Below are positions 15,069-23,349 of a stretch of DNA of 64,000 nucleotides, in pieces (the first letter of the stretch is position 1; each line of letters begins with the position of its first letter). The stretch lies in contig CAVEAL010000005.1 of the NCBI GenBank assembly GCA_963613665.1, forward strand, positions 48,266-112,265. Direction: 5' to 3'. The DNA is from F23-B02 sp963613665 (GTDB taxonomy: Bacteria > Bacillota > Clostridia > Oscillospirales > Oscillospiraceae). The position numbers and the translations under genes were made by a program. The notes beneath the pieces are model-generated. The model searched no databases, had not been told where the DNA came from, and worked only from the letters and a program-made list of their open reading frames with translations.

Positions 15069-15734
15069 TTATTGTATAGCGAATTTTTCAAGAGCCTGAC
15101 GGTCGAGGATGACTATCCTTCCCCTGCCCGTTTCGATGATGCCGAGATCGCGCAGCTTGTCTATCTCGCGGCTTATGACGACGCGCGTCGTACCGAGGCT
15201 GTTTGCTATCTCCTCATGCGTCACGACGACCGTGCTTGACCTGCGCTCACGGCTTTTTTCGATGAGCTCACGCGCCACGCAGTGCCGCAGATCGTTGAAC
15301 ACAAAGTAGGAAATGTTATTTAATATCGCCTGAGCTGTCTTTGCGCAGGTCTCGTAGACGAAAAGCAACATCTGCCATTCGTCGCGTGCCACCTCCTCCA
15401 GACTCGGCCTCTGCAAATACGCAAGTTGCGTCGCAGCGTCTGCCTGAAGGCAGGGTATCACGTCAGTTTCAAGGGCGTTGTCAACGGTCATGATGCTGAA
15501 CGCATCACCCTTTTTCAGGTGGAACAGCGTGATCTCGCGTCCTGAGTTCGAGGCGAGATAGACCCGAAGCCCACCCTCCAGCACAAAGATTATGCCGTCC
15601 TTCTTGACCGTTCTGAATACGACGTGCTCTCCCCTGCCGTAGCTGCGGAAGATCGCGTTATCGCTCAGGGCATGCTGCTGTTTTTCGCTCAGCGAGCTCC
15701 AGAACGGTATACACTCACTTATGCCGTGCTTCAT
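15069..15734 (-). CDS. Crp/Fnr family transcriptional regulator
   Basis: A 221-residue regulator. An N-terminal cyclic-nucleotide-binding-like beta-roll (about 15-120) is followed by a dimer helix and a winged helix: THEEIANSLGTTRVVISREIDKLRDLGII is the recognition region. The beta-roll lacks the FNR cysteine set, so the signal is probably a small ligand or redox state other than an FNR-type cluster. It lies upstream of ferredoxin and oleate hydratase on the same strand and is a reasonable candidate to control them. The ATG follows AGGAGTGAT. Confidence 0.9.
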   Translation of the reverse strand: MKHGISECIPFWSSLSEKQQHALSDNAIFRSYGRGEHVVFRTVKKDGIIFVLEGGLRVYLASNSGREITLFHLKKGDAFSIMTVDNALETDVIPCLQADAATQLAYLQRPSLEEVARDEWQMLLFVYETCAKTAQAILNNISYFVFNDLRHCVARELIEKSRERRSSTVVVTHEEIANSLGTTRVVISREIDKLRDLGIIETGRGRIVILDRQALEKFAIQ

Positions 15735-15937
15735 TTATATCACTCCTGCATCAAATATTTTTCTCCCACGGGCATTCTTGTTATAGGTACTAACATTTAT
15801 GCCCAAAAAAATTTGTGCGGAAACGTTTTTTCTGTTTGACTGAATTTTATCAAATTCCGAATACATTTCCGCATCTTTTGTTACTTAACTCGCAAAATAT
15901 TTAGTCATAAACGCATCTTTGTATAAATCGTATAAAT

Positions 15938-16567
15938 TCAAGTGTCGTTTTTTATGTAATTTGCGATGATCTCGGAGGAGGTACGCAGAGTTTCGACGGG
16001 GTCTGTGGCAAATTCCGTGCCGTCATAGATATTCGTGCCCGTGTAGGCGTTTATGAGTATCTGATAGATCATGTGTATATTGATATCTGCGCGTATCGAG
16101 CCGTCGTCTACTCCCTCGCGCAGCGCTATGAGCGCGGGTATCGGTATCTCCTTATCGGCAAACTGCCAGAACACGTCGCTTATGTTGAGCTCCGTCTCGG
16201 TATTCTCCTCCATGGCGTAGCTGAGCATTTCGCGCGTGTAGGCATACCACTTGGGCATCTCGGTATAGGTTTCGGTATACTCGTCCATGCAGGCGACATA
16301 CTTTTCAAAGCCCGTGTGCAGTCCCCTTGTGCGCAGCCTGTAGCGCTGCATGAATCTCTCGTAAAATTTTGCGAGCGCGTCGCGCCACGTGGCAATAACG
16401 AGGCCGTCCTTCGTGCCGAAATAGCGGTAGACCGACATGGGGGTCAGTCCGGCCTCCTTTGCAATGCGGTTTATGCTCGTGACCGCGACCCCCTCGTCGA
16501 TGAACAGCGCCTGCGCGGTCTCTATGACGCGCTGCCTGTTTTCGTCCCTTATCTGCTGCTTTGACAT
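15938..16567 (-). CDS. TetR/AcrR family regulator
   Basis: A 209-residue TetR-type repressor. The N-terminal HTH reads VIETAQALFIDEGVAVTSINRIAKEAGLTPMSVYRYFGTK; the C-terminal helical ligand domain is unassigned. Its start overlaps the 3' end of the UroD-corrinoid gene by 19 bases on the same strand, making it the last gene of the DUF2284-methyltransferase-tetR operon. It is therefore the obvious local regulator of the divergent methyl-transfer genes, perhaps sensing the methylated substrate. Confidence 0.9.
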   Translation of the reverse strand: MSKQQIRDENRQRVIETAQALFIDEGVAVTSINRIAKEAGLTPMSVYRYFGTKDGLVIATWRDALAKFYERFMQRYRLRTRGLHTGFEKYVACMDEYTETYTEMPKWYAYTREMLSYAMEENTETELNISDVFWQFADKEIPIPALIALREGVDDGSIRADINIHMIYQILINAYTGTNIYDGTEFATDPVETLRTSSEIIANYIKNDT

Positions 16568-18294
16568 GACTTGAGTATCTCCGCCGCTGCGCGGGCTGCC
16601 GCTCCGGCGTCCTCGGTGTACACGTCTGCGCCTATCTCGTCGCAGAAGCTCTGGCTTATGGGAGCGCCTCCGATGAGTATGCGGACATTGCCGCGTATGC
16701 CCTTTTCCTCGGCAAGCGTTACGACGCGGCGCATTTCGTTCATGGTCGTTGTCAGCAGTGAGGAGCAGGCGATTATGCCGCAGCCGTGCTCGACGGCGGT
16801 GTCGATAAATCTCTCGGCCGGAACGTCCGTTCCGAGGTCGTATACCTCAATACCGCTGCCCTCCATCATGATCTTGACGAGGTTCTTGCCGATATCGTGC
16901 ATATCGCCGCGCACGGTGCCGATAACTGCGCTGCCGATGCAGGCGCTCTGTTCTCCATCGCCCGTCATGTACGGCTTCAAAAGCGCGGTAGCGGCCGACA
17001 TGCAGCGGGCTGCAATGAGCATCTCCGGGACAAAAACGCGGTTTGCCGAGAAATCGTCGCCGAGTCTGTTCATGCCCTTGACAAGGCCTCCGGAGAGTAT
17101 ATCCTGCGCGGAAAAGCCCTCGTCGAGAGCCTCGCTGCACAGCGCAAGCAGCTTTTTCTGCTGTCCGCGGCACAGTGCGGCGCTTATGCGTTCAAGCAGG
17201 CTGTCGCCCACGGGCTCCTCGCTTGCGGGCTTTTTTTCTTCAGCCGCGGCGTTGCTTTCGCCGAGCACGCGGCGCGGCACCGGCGGCAGGTCAAAGGCCG
17301 GAACGTGCAGCTGCGCGTTGTATTCGCCGATCGCCTGATTTATATACCGATCCACATGCGGGAACACCGCGCCCGGCACGCCGTAGGTTATCGACGGGAT
17401 AAAATGGCCGCCCGGGCAGCAGTCTCTGAGGGTTTTGCGCGCATAGGCAAGTATCTCCTCGGGCTTTGAGTCCTCTCTGTCTATCGCGGCGCCCATGCCG
17501 CCCATGAAAACGAGTCTGCCTTTGGTATAACGCTGCAGAGCCGGTATATCGTTTTCCGGCAGAGTTCCCTGCCAGACCTGGATGCCGAGCTCTATCATGT
17601 CGTCGATTATCGGAACGAGATAGGAGTCTGCATGGTGCAGGGCAATGCAGCCGCGCGAGCGGATATAGCCGTAGAAGCGGCGGTAGGGCTCCTTGAAAAA
17701 TTCGCGCCACATATCCGGCTTCATGAACAGCGCGTCCCTCGTGCCCCAGTCGTCATGCGAGAATATCACATCCGGCCGAAGATTGTCTATGAGCATTTTC
17801 ACATAGCGCAGGCGGTATTCGGTTATATACTCTATAAGCTCGTGCATCTCGTCGGGGTGCTCGTATAGCGCGGTGAGCGTAGGCTCAAAGCCCATGAGGA
17901 AATGGCACTGCTCGAATATGCCCGTACCCATAAAGCCGGCGACAAGCTGTTCGTCTCCGGCGGCCTCACGCGCTTTTGCGCGGCACTCCTCCCAGCCTTC
18001 GGCACAGTTATGCTCAAGATCCGGCGCATGAACCGTTTCCCTCCAGCGGGTCACATCTCTGCACACGGCGAGATCGCCGTGATTGAGCGGCATTGCTCCC
18101 GGCGCATTTTCGGGAAAGCTGATGGTCGTGCCCCAGCGGTCAACACTAACACTGCCGCGCTTGCGGTTGCCTCTGAGATATATGTTTATCGGGTCGTAAA
18201 GGCACATGTGCAGCGCCTCGTACTGCTTGAGCTGACGCTCCGGCCGGCCGTCCGGCTTCAGCAATTCAAGAAAAATTTCCTTTGCGGTCTGCAT
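16549..18294 (-). CDS. UroD-family methyltransferase fused to a corrinoid-binding protein
   Basis: A 581-residue fusion. Residues 1-330 are a uroporphyrinogen-decarboxylase-like barrel of the type used by corrinoid methyltransferases (MtaA/MtbA and demethylase relatives), with HDDWGTRDALFMKP and ALHHADSY contributing putative metal ligands. After a charged linker (about 345-365) comes a helical cap (365-445) and a B12-binding Rossmann domain with DMHDIG at 464-469, where His466 is the expected lower cobalt ligand; GGAPIS follows. In known systems methyltransferase and corrinoid protein are separate polypeptides. It would move a methyl group between an unknown donor and cobalt. The ATG lies seven bases after the DUF2284 stop. 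Confidence 0.88.
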   Translation of the reverse strand: MQTAKEIFLELLKPDGRPERQLKQYEALHMCLYDPINIYLRGNRKRGSVSVDRWGTTISFPENAPGAMPLNHGDLAVCRDVTRWRETVHAPDLEHNCAEGWEECRAKAREAAGDEQLVAGFMGTGIFEQCHFLMGFEPTLTALYEHPDEMHELIEYITEYRLRYVKMLIDNLRPDVIFSHDDWGTRDALFMKPDMWREFFKEPYRRFYGYIRSRGCIALHHADSYLVPIIDDMIELGIQVWQGTLPENDIPALQRYTKGRLVFMGGMGAAIDREDSKPEEILAYARKTLRDCCPGGHFIPSITYGVPGAVFPHVDRYINQAIGEYNAQLHVPAFDLPPVPRRVLGESNAAAEEKKPASEEPVGDSLLERISAALCRGQQKKLLALCSEALDEGFSAQDILSGGLVKGMNRLGDDFSANRVFVPEMLIAARCMSAATALLKPYMTGDGEQSACIGSAVIGTVRGDMHDIGKNLVKIMMEGSGIEVYDLGTDVPAERFIDTAVEHGCGIIACSSLLTTTMNEMRRVVTLAEEKGIRGNVRILIGGAPISQSFCDEIGADVYTEDAGAAARAAAEILKSCQSSR

Positions 18295-18300
18295 AAAAAA

Positions 18301-18837
18301 TCACTCCTCAGAATAAAGCAGGCACGATGTGTAGGCTATCGTGCGCGGCCCATAGTTATATTTAAGTCCCGAGCGGACACATATATCGCTGACAAAAAGG
18401 CCGAAGGCCTCCATTGAGGAAAGGCGCTTTGACGGATAGCGGCAGGGCTTGCCGGGATAAGTGCATTTTGCGCATACTGTGCATGTCCCCGCCGTGAGCG
18501 GCAGGCAGCCCGGGTACAGCATACGCGCCTGACGCGCAAAGCTTGAAAAGCGCTTTTTGTGCACCTCGGCGGCACTCTGCATCCCCGCATAGTCAAACTC
18601 GTCGGCAAGCTCGCCGACGGTCTGCACAAGCAGACATCTGTTATACTGTGCAATGCGCCTTTTTGCATAGTCTATGCTGCCGCAGGCGGGCGGGCAGGCC
18701 CAGTTCGTGTTCCATTTTCCGCAGCGGCCGGAGGCGCACATTTCGCGCACCTCGTCCAGCGGCGTGAGCGCCCGCATATCGGCAAAGCCTGTATGCGAAA
18801 AGCCGTTTTCTCCGGCCAGAGTAAGAATATCCGTCAT
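18301..18837 (-). CDS. DUF2284 cysteine-rich metal-binding protein
   Basis: A 178-residue DUF2284 protein. Conserved cysteines occur as CASGRCGKWNTNWACPPACG near residues 32-51 and CTVCAKCTYPGKPC near 118-131, suggesting one or more Fe-S clusters. The C-terminus ends RTIAYTSCLLY. Such proteins often sit beside corrinoid methyltransferase genes, and a role in electron delivery to cobalt is suspected but unproven. First gene of the minus-strand operon; the ATG at 18837 has GAGGTC just before it. Confidence 0.85.
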   Translation of the reverse strand: MTDILTLAGENGFSHTGFADMRALTPLDEVREMCASGRCGKWNTNWACPPACGSIDYAKRRIAQYNRCLLVQTVGELADEFDYAGMQSAAEVHKKRFSSFARQARMLYPGCLPLTAGTCTVCAKCTYPGKPCRYPSKRLSSMEAFGLFVSDICVRSGLKYNYGPRTIAYTSCLLYSEE

Positions 18838-18851
18838 ATGACCTCAGCCTC

Positions 18852-18880
18852 TTGACAAAGCATGAACTTGCTGATAAAAA
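18852..18880 (+). promoter_or_regulatory. Candidate promoter of the RACo-methyltransferase-fhs operon
   Basis: TTGACA (18852-18857), a 17-base spacer and TAAAAA (18875-18880). The -35 is perfect and the -10 weak, consistent with a regulated promoter. Confidence 0.5.
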
Positions 18881-18889
18881 TTATATCAT

Positions 18890-18918
18890 ATTATATTAAG
18901 GGGGATTGCCCGTGTCAA
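18890..18918 (-). promoter_or_regulatory. Consensus promoter of the DUF2284-UroD/corrinoid-tetR operon
   Basis: On the minus strand TTGACA (18918-18913), a 17-base spacer and TATAAT (18895-18890), a full consensus match. Its -35 box lies inside the first codons of the divergent activase gene, and the two predicted start points are only a few bases apart. Confidence 0.7.
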
Positions 18919-20405
18919 GCATTCGGGTGCTGCTCGGCGGCAAAAGTTTTGATATTGAAGCCGAAGCGGGCTCTCCGCTGCTCACGGCGCTGCGAAAAAA
19001 CGGCTTTACCCTCCCCGCCGCCTGCGGCGGCAGGGGCAAATGCGGCAAGTGCCGCGTCGAGATAAACGGCGTGCAGCGTCTTGCCTGCCGCGCCGCGGTA
19101 TCCGACGGTGACGAGGTGCATCTCCCCGAGGGCTCCGGCGGCAGGATACTTACGCAGACACCCGACATCGGGTATGCGGGAGGAAAAATGTCCGGCTGCG
19201 CCGCCGCAGTCGATCTGGGCACTACGACGGTCGCGGTGAGACTTTACGATCTCGCCACCGGCCGCGAGGAAGCCACGATAAGCGCATGGAACGCGCAGGC
19301 AGCCTACGGCGGCGACGTTATAAGCCGCATACAGCACACGACAGACTGCCCCGACGGCCTCGGCGAGCTGTCCTGCATCATACGCGGGCAGACCGAAAAT
19401 ATGATAAGCTCGGCGCTCGGCGGCTGCGGCCGGGATAAAAGCGAGCTGCGGCACACGGTGCTCGCCGGAAACACGGTCATGCAGCATATATTTGCGCGTC
19501 TGCCGGTGCAGAGCATAGCACTCGCGCCGTTTACGCCGTACACTCTGTTTGACGGCAGTTCCGGCGATACGCTTCTCGGTGCGCCGCTGTACTTTGCGCC
19601 CTGCGTTGCCGGGTACGTCGGCGGCGATATCACCGCCGGGCTTCTGGCCTCCGGCCTGTGCAAAAAGGACGGGAGATACCTGTTTCTCGATATAGGCACG
19701 AACGGCGAGATGGCTCTCGGCGGAAAGAGCGGCTTTCGCTGCTGCGCCGTCGCCTCGGGTCCGGCATTCGAGGGTGCCGGTATAAGCTGCGGCATGGCCG
19801 CGGTTGACGGCGCGGTGAGCCATGTGCGCTATGACGGCGGATTTCTGTACGATCTCATCGGCAGCGGTTCTCCGCGCGGCCTGTGCGGCTCGGGACTTAT
19901 AGACCTTATTGCCGTTCTTCTGACGCTCGGCTGCATCGACGAGGGCGGCAGGCTGCTCCCGCCGGAGGAGGCTCCGGAGAAAATGCGCCGGTATCTCAGG
20001 CGTGACGAAAACGGCAACGGCATTTTCCGCCTGACGCACGAGGTTTATCTCACCGCGCAGGATGTGCGCAGTCTTCAGCTTGCAAAGGCAGCCGTCGCTG
20101 CCGGTATTCACGTACTGCTCGACGCGGATGGCATGAGCCCCGATGAGCTCGACGGCGTGTATCTCGCGGGCGGCTTCGGGAGCTATCTTGATCCCGTGAG
20201 CGCCGTGAGGATCGGCATGCTGCCGGACATTTCGGGCGATAAGCTCCGCAACCCCGGGAACACCGCGCTTGCCGGAGCATCCATGGCGGCGCTCGATCCC
20301 GAAAGGCTCGGCGAAATGAAAAGCATCGCACAAAGCTGCGATTATATAGAGCTCTCCGGCCGTGCAGACTTTGCCGATGCCTTTGCCGGAAGCATGACAT
20401 TCTGA
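18912..20405 (+). CDS. Corrinoid protein reductive activator (RACo-like, 2Fe-2S plus ASKHA domain)
   Basis: A 497-residue protein that uses ATP and a low-potential electron donor to return inactive Co(II) corrinoid to Co(I). The N-terminal plant-type ferredoxin domain has cysteines 38, 44, 47 and 59. From about residue 95 the ASKHA ATPase follows: AVDLGTTTVAVRLYD, FLDIGTNGEMAL and VYLAGGFGSYLDP are its nucleotide-binding signatures. The start is taken as GTG 18912, which is correctly spaced from AAGGGGGA; TTG 18906 is possible. The likely client is the corrinoid domain encoded divergently. It heads the plus-strand operon. Confidence 0.92.
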   Translation: MSSIRVLLGGKSFDIEAEAGSPLLTALRKNGFTLPAACGGRGKCGKCRVEINGVQRLACRAAVSDGDEVHLPEGSGGRILTQTPDIGYAGGKMSGCAAAVDLGTTTVAVRLYDLATGREEATISAWNAQAAYGGDVISRIQHTTDCPDGLGELSCIIRGQTENMISSALGGCGRDKSELRHTVLAGNTVMQHIFARLPVQSIALAPFTPYTLFDGSSGDTLLGAPLYFAPCVAGYVGGDITAGLLASGLCKKDGRYLFLDIGTNGEMALGGKSGFRCCAVASGPAFEGAGISCGMAAVDGAVSHVRYDGGFLYDLIGSGSPRGLCGSGLIDLIAVLLTLGCIDEGGRLLPPEEAPEKMRRYLRRDENGNGIFRLTHEVYLTAQDVRSLQLAKAAVAAGIHVLLDADGMSPDELDGVYLAGGFGSYLDPVSAVRIGMLPDISGDKLRNPGNTALAGASMAALDPERLGEMKSIAQSCDYIELSGRADFADAFAGSMTF

Positions 20406-20429
20406 AAAATTACTACGGAGGTTATTTTT

Positions 20430-21647
20430 ATGGAGATCCGTTTTCCGCTTATACTTGACGGCGCGACAGGCACGGAGCTGCAGAAGCGCGGCTACGCCGG
20501 CGACATGAGCGCCGAGCAGTGGGTGCTTGAAAACCCCGACAGCATTGTAGATATCCAGCGCGGCTATGTCGAGGCAGGAAGCAGCGTTCTGTACTCGCCG
20601 AGCTTCGGTGCAAACAGGCGCAAGCTCGAGGAGCACGGCATTTTCAACAAAACCTCAGAGTATAACCGCAGCCTCGCGGCGCTGTCAAAAAAAGCCGCAG
20701 ACGGCAAGGCATGGGTTGCGGGCGACATCTCCCCCACCGGCATGTTCCTCAGCCCGCTGGGAGAGGCCTCGTTCGAGGAGCTCGTGGATATATACACCGA
20801 GCAGGCAGCCGGACTCGAGGAGGCCGGAGTCGATCTGTTCGTTATCGAGACCATGATGACGCTTTCCGATGCGCGGGCAGCGGTGCTTGCCGTGCGCAGC
20901 GTGAGCGACAAGCCCATATTCGTGACCTTCACCTGCGACGACACCGGCCGCAGCCTCTCCGGCACGGACGTGACGGCGGCGCTCACCGTTTTGCAGGGTA
21001 TGGGCATAAGCGCCTTCGGTCTCAATTGCTCGGCAGGACCCGGGCAGATGCTCGTGCAGCTTAAACGTCTGCGCGAATTTGCGCGCGTTCCGCTTATCGC
21101 AAAGCCAAACGCCGGTATGCCGGAGATAATTGACGGCAAGACGGTGTACGACTGCCCGCCGGAGGATTTCACGGCCTTCGTGCAGCCCATGCTCGATGCG
21201 GGCGTTGCTATATTCGGCGGCTGCTGCGGCACGACGAGCGAACACATAGCGGCACTCAGCGCGGCGCTGAAGGGTGCGGACTTTGCCCGTCCCGCGCCGG
21301 AGCATGCGGATATGCTTCCCGCCTCGACCGAAAAAGAGCCCATGTACCTCCCCGCCGATGCAAAGCACGGAAAGGTGCTCTGCGTGACGGATGAGCTTGA
21401 GGACGAGCTTGCAGAGGAGCTTGACTCCGATGAGCCCATGGCCGCGATAAAGCTCTCGGGATGGGAGGATGTCGATATCTTCGCCGACTGCCAGTACATG
21501 ATAAGCAAGCCCCTGTGCATAGTGTGCGACGATGCCTCCGTTCTGGAATCAGCTCTGCGCGTGTATCAGGGACGCGCCCTGTATGAGGGCGGCATCCCCG
21601 AGTCGGAGCTGCTGCCTCTGTGCGATAAATACGGACTGATAATCTGA
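20430..21647 (+). CDS. Homocysteine S-methyltransferase family protein with unassigned C-terminal domain
   Basis: A 405-residue protein. Residues 1-280 match the homocysteine-binding barrel of MetH/BHMT: ILDGATGTELQKRG at the start and the zinc cysteines Cys200 (GLNCSAGPG), Cys265 and Cys266 (GGCCGTT). The last 120 residues begin with an acidic linker and look like a partial alpha/beta domain I do not recognise. In this context it may accept the methyl group from the corrinoid to make methionine, or act as a methyl donor-side subunit. GGAGG precedes the ATG, and spacing to its neighbours indicates an operon. Confidence 0.87.
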   Translation: MEIRFPLILDGATGTELQKRGYAGDMSAEQWVLENPDSIVDIQRGYVEAGSSVLYSPSFGANRRKLEEHGIFNKTSEYNRSLAALSKKAADGKAWVAGDISPTGMFLSPLGEASFEELVDIYTEQAAGLEEAGVDLFVIETMMTLSDARAAVLAVRSVSDKPIFVTFTCDDTGRSLSGTDVTAALTVLQGMGISAFGLNCSAGPGQMLVQLKRLREFARVPLIAKPNAGMPEIIDGKTVYDCPPEDFTAFVQPMLDAGVAIFGGCCGTTSEHIAALSAALKGADFARPAPEHADMLPASTEKEPMYLPADAKHGKVLCVTDELEDELAEELDSDEPMAAIKLSGWEDVDIFADCQYMISKPLCIVCDDASVLESALRVYQGRALYEGGIPESELLPLCDKYGLII

Positions 21648-21672
21648 TACAACAGCCAAAAGGAGGGGTTTA

Positions 21673-23349
21673 ATGGACAGAAAAAGAGATCTTGAAATTG
21701 CGCAGAGCTGCCGCATGAGCCCTGTTGAGGATATTGCAGGAAAGCTCGATATAGGAGCCGATTACCTCGAATGCTACGGCAAATACAAGGCAAAGGTCGA
21801 TCTGCGTTATCTTGCCGGCACGAAAAAGCCAGACGGCAGGCTCATCCTTGTCACGGCCATAACGCCCACTCCGGCAGGCGAGGGCAAGACGACCACGGCC
21901 ATCGGCCTTGCAGACGGTCTGCGCAGAATAGGAAAAAATGCGGCCGCGGCACTGCGCGAGCCCTCGCTCGGGCCGGTGTTCGGCATAAAGGGCGGCGCCT
22001 GCGGAGGCGGCTATGCGCAGATAGTTCCGATGGAGGACATTAATCTGCACTTCACGGGCGATATACATGCCATAGGCGCTGCAAACAATCTTCTGGCAGC
22101 GATGATCGACAACCACATCATGCACGGCAACGCGCTCGGCATAGATCCCGAGAGAATAACATGGCGGCGCTGCGTCGATATGAACGACCGGCAGCTTCGG
22201 TACATCCGCGACGGTCTCGGCGGCGGGAAAAACGGCGTGGAGCGCGACGACGGCTTTGATATAACCGTCGCAAGCGAGATAATGGCGATACTTTGCCTCG
22301 CGGAGTCTGCCGCCGACTTAAAGGCGCGGCTTGCACGGATAGTCATCGGCTACGATGTGGACGGCAGGCCCGTCACATGCAGGCAGCTCAAGGCTCAGGG
22401 TGCGATGGCGGTGCTTTTGAAGGACGCTGTCAAGCCAAATCTCGTCCAGACGCTTGAGGGAACTCCGGCCTTTGTCCACGGCGGTCCGTTTGCGAATATC
22501 GCCCACGGCTGCAACTCCGTTCTGGCAACGCGGATGGCGCTCAGAGCCGCAGATTACGCGGTCACGGAGGCGGGCTTCGGAGCCGACCTCGGAGCCGAAA
22601 AATTCCTGGATATAAAATGCCGCGCATCCGGTCTGCGCCCGTCGGCGGTCGTTGTGGTAGCAACGGTCAGGGCACTGAAAATGCACGGCGGACTGGACAG
22701 GCAGCAGCTCGATAACGAGGATCTCGCAGCGCTCGAGCGCGGTATACCCAACCTGCTGCGCCACGTTTCAAACATAAAGAACGTCTATCATCTACCCTGC
22801 GTCGTTGCGCTCAACCGCTTTCCGGGCGATACCGAAGCAGAGCTTGCACTTGTTAAGGAAAAGTGCGCACAGCTTGGCACGGACATCGTCCTCTCGGACG
22901 TCTGGGCGCGCGGCGGCGAGGGAGCGGCGGAGCTTGCCGAGGCCGTCACCGCACTCTGCGAGGAGGACAGCTCAGGCTTTAACTTCTGCTATGAGGACTC
23001 GCTCGGCATTGAGGAGAAGATAAACGCCGTGGTCAGGAATATCTACGGCGGCTTGGGTGCCGAGCTTCTGCCCGAGGCAAAGCGTCAGGCGCAGGAGCTC
23101 ACAGCGCTCGGCTTTGACAGGCTGCCGGTGTGCATAGCGAAAACGCAGAGCAGCTTCTCCGACGACCCTAAGAAGCTCGGAGCGCCTGAGGGCTTCACGG
23201 TCACCGTGCGGCAGATAAAGGTCAGCGCCGGAGCGGGCTTCACGGTAGCTCTCGCCGGAGATATCATGACCATGCCCGGACTTCCGAGCGTACCGGCCGC
23301 CGAGGGCATAGACATTGACGATAACGGAAGGATAAGCGGACTTTTCTGA
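21673..23349 (+). CDS. fhs: Formate--tetrahydrofolate ligase
   Basis: A full-length 558-residue formyl-THF synthetase: ATP, formate and THF give 10-formyl-THF, the entry of the methyl branch of the Wood-Ljungdahl pathway. The ATP-binding loop TPTPAGEGKTTTAIGL is intact, along with EPSLGPVFGIKGGACGGGYAQ and the C-terminal GDIMTMPGLPSVPAA. Adjacency to corrinoid methyl-transfer genes ties it to one-carbon flux between folate and cobalamin. A strong AGGAGGGG site precedes the ATG; the stop overlaps the next start (TGATG). Confidence 0.97.
   Translation: MDRKRDLEIAQSCRMSPVEDIAGKLDIGADYLECYGKYKAKVDLRYLAGTKKPDGRLILVTAITPTPAGEGKTTTAIGLADGLRRIGKNAAAALREPSLGPVFGIKGGACGGGYAQIVPMEDINLHFTGDIHAIGAANNLLAAMIDNHIMHGNALGIDPERITWRRCVDMNDRQLRYIRDGLGGGKNGVERDDGFDITVASEIMAILCLAESAADLKARLARIVIGYDVDGRPVTCRQLKAQGAMAVLLKDAVKPNLVQTLEGTPAFVHGGPFANIAHGCNSVLATRMALRAADYAVTEAGFGADLGAEKFLDIKCRASGLRPSAVVVVATVRALKMHGGLDRQQLDNEDLAALERGIPNLLRHVSNIKNVYHLPCVVALNRFPGDTEAELALVKEKCAQLGTDIVLSDVWARGGEGAAELAEAVTALCEEDSSGFNFCYEDSLGIEEKINAVVRNIYGGLGAELLPEAKRQAQELTALGFDRLPVCIAKTQSSFSDDPKKLGAPEGFTVTVRQIKVSAGAGFTVALAGDIMTMPGLPSVPAAEGIDIDDNGRISGLF

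Noticed and set aside
15770..15804. GGGCAT/ATGCCC inverted repeat upstream of the Crp/Fnr gene
   Set aside because: Six-base arms 23 bases apart are expected by chance and do not match a Crp or Fnr site.
18915..20636. A 573-codon open frame opposite the corrinoid activase gene
   Set aside because: It is a shadow of a gene with clear 2Fe-2S and ASKHA motifs, and it is rich in Ala, Arg and His without domains.
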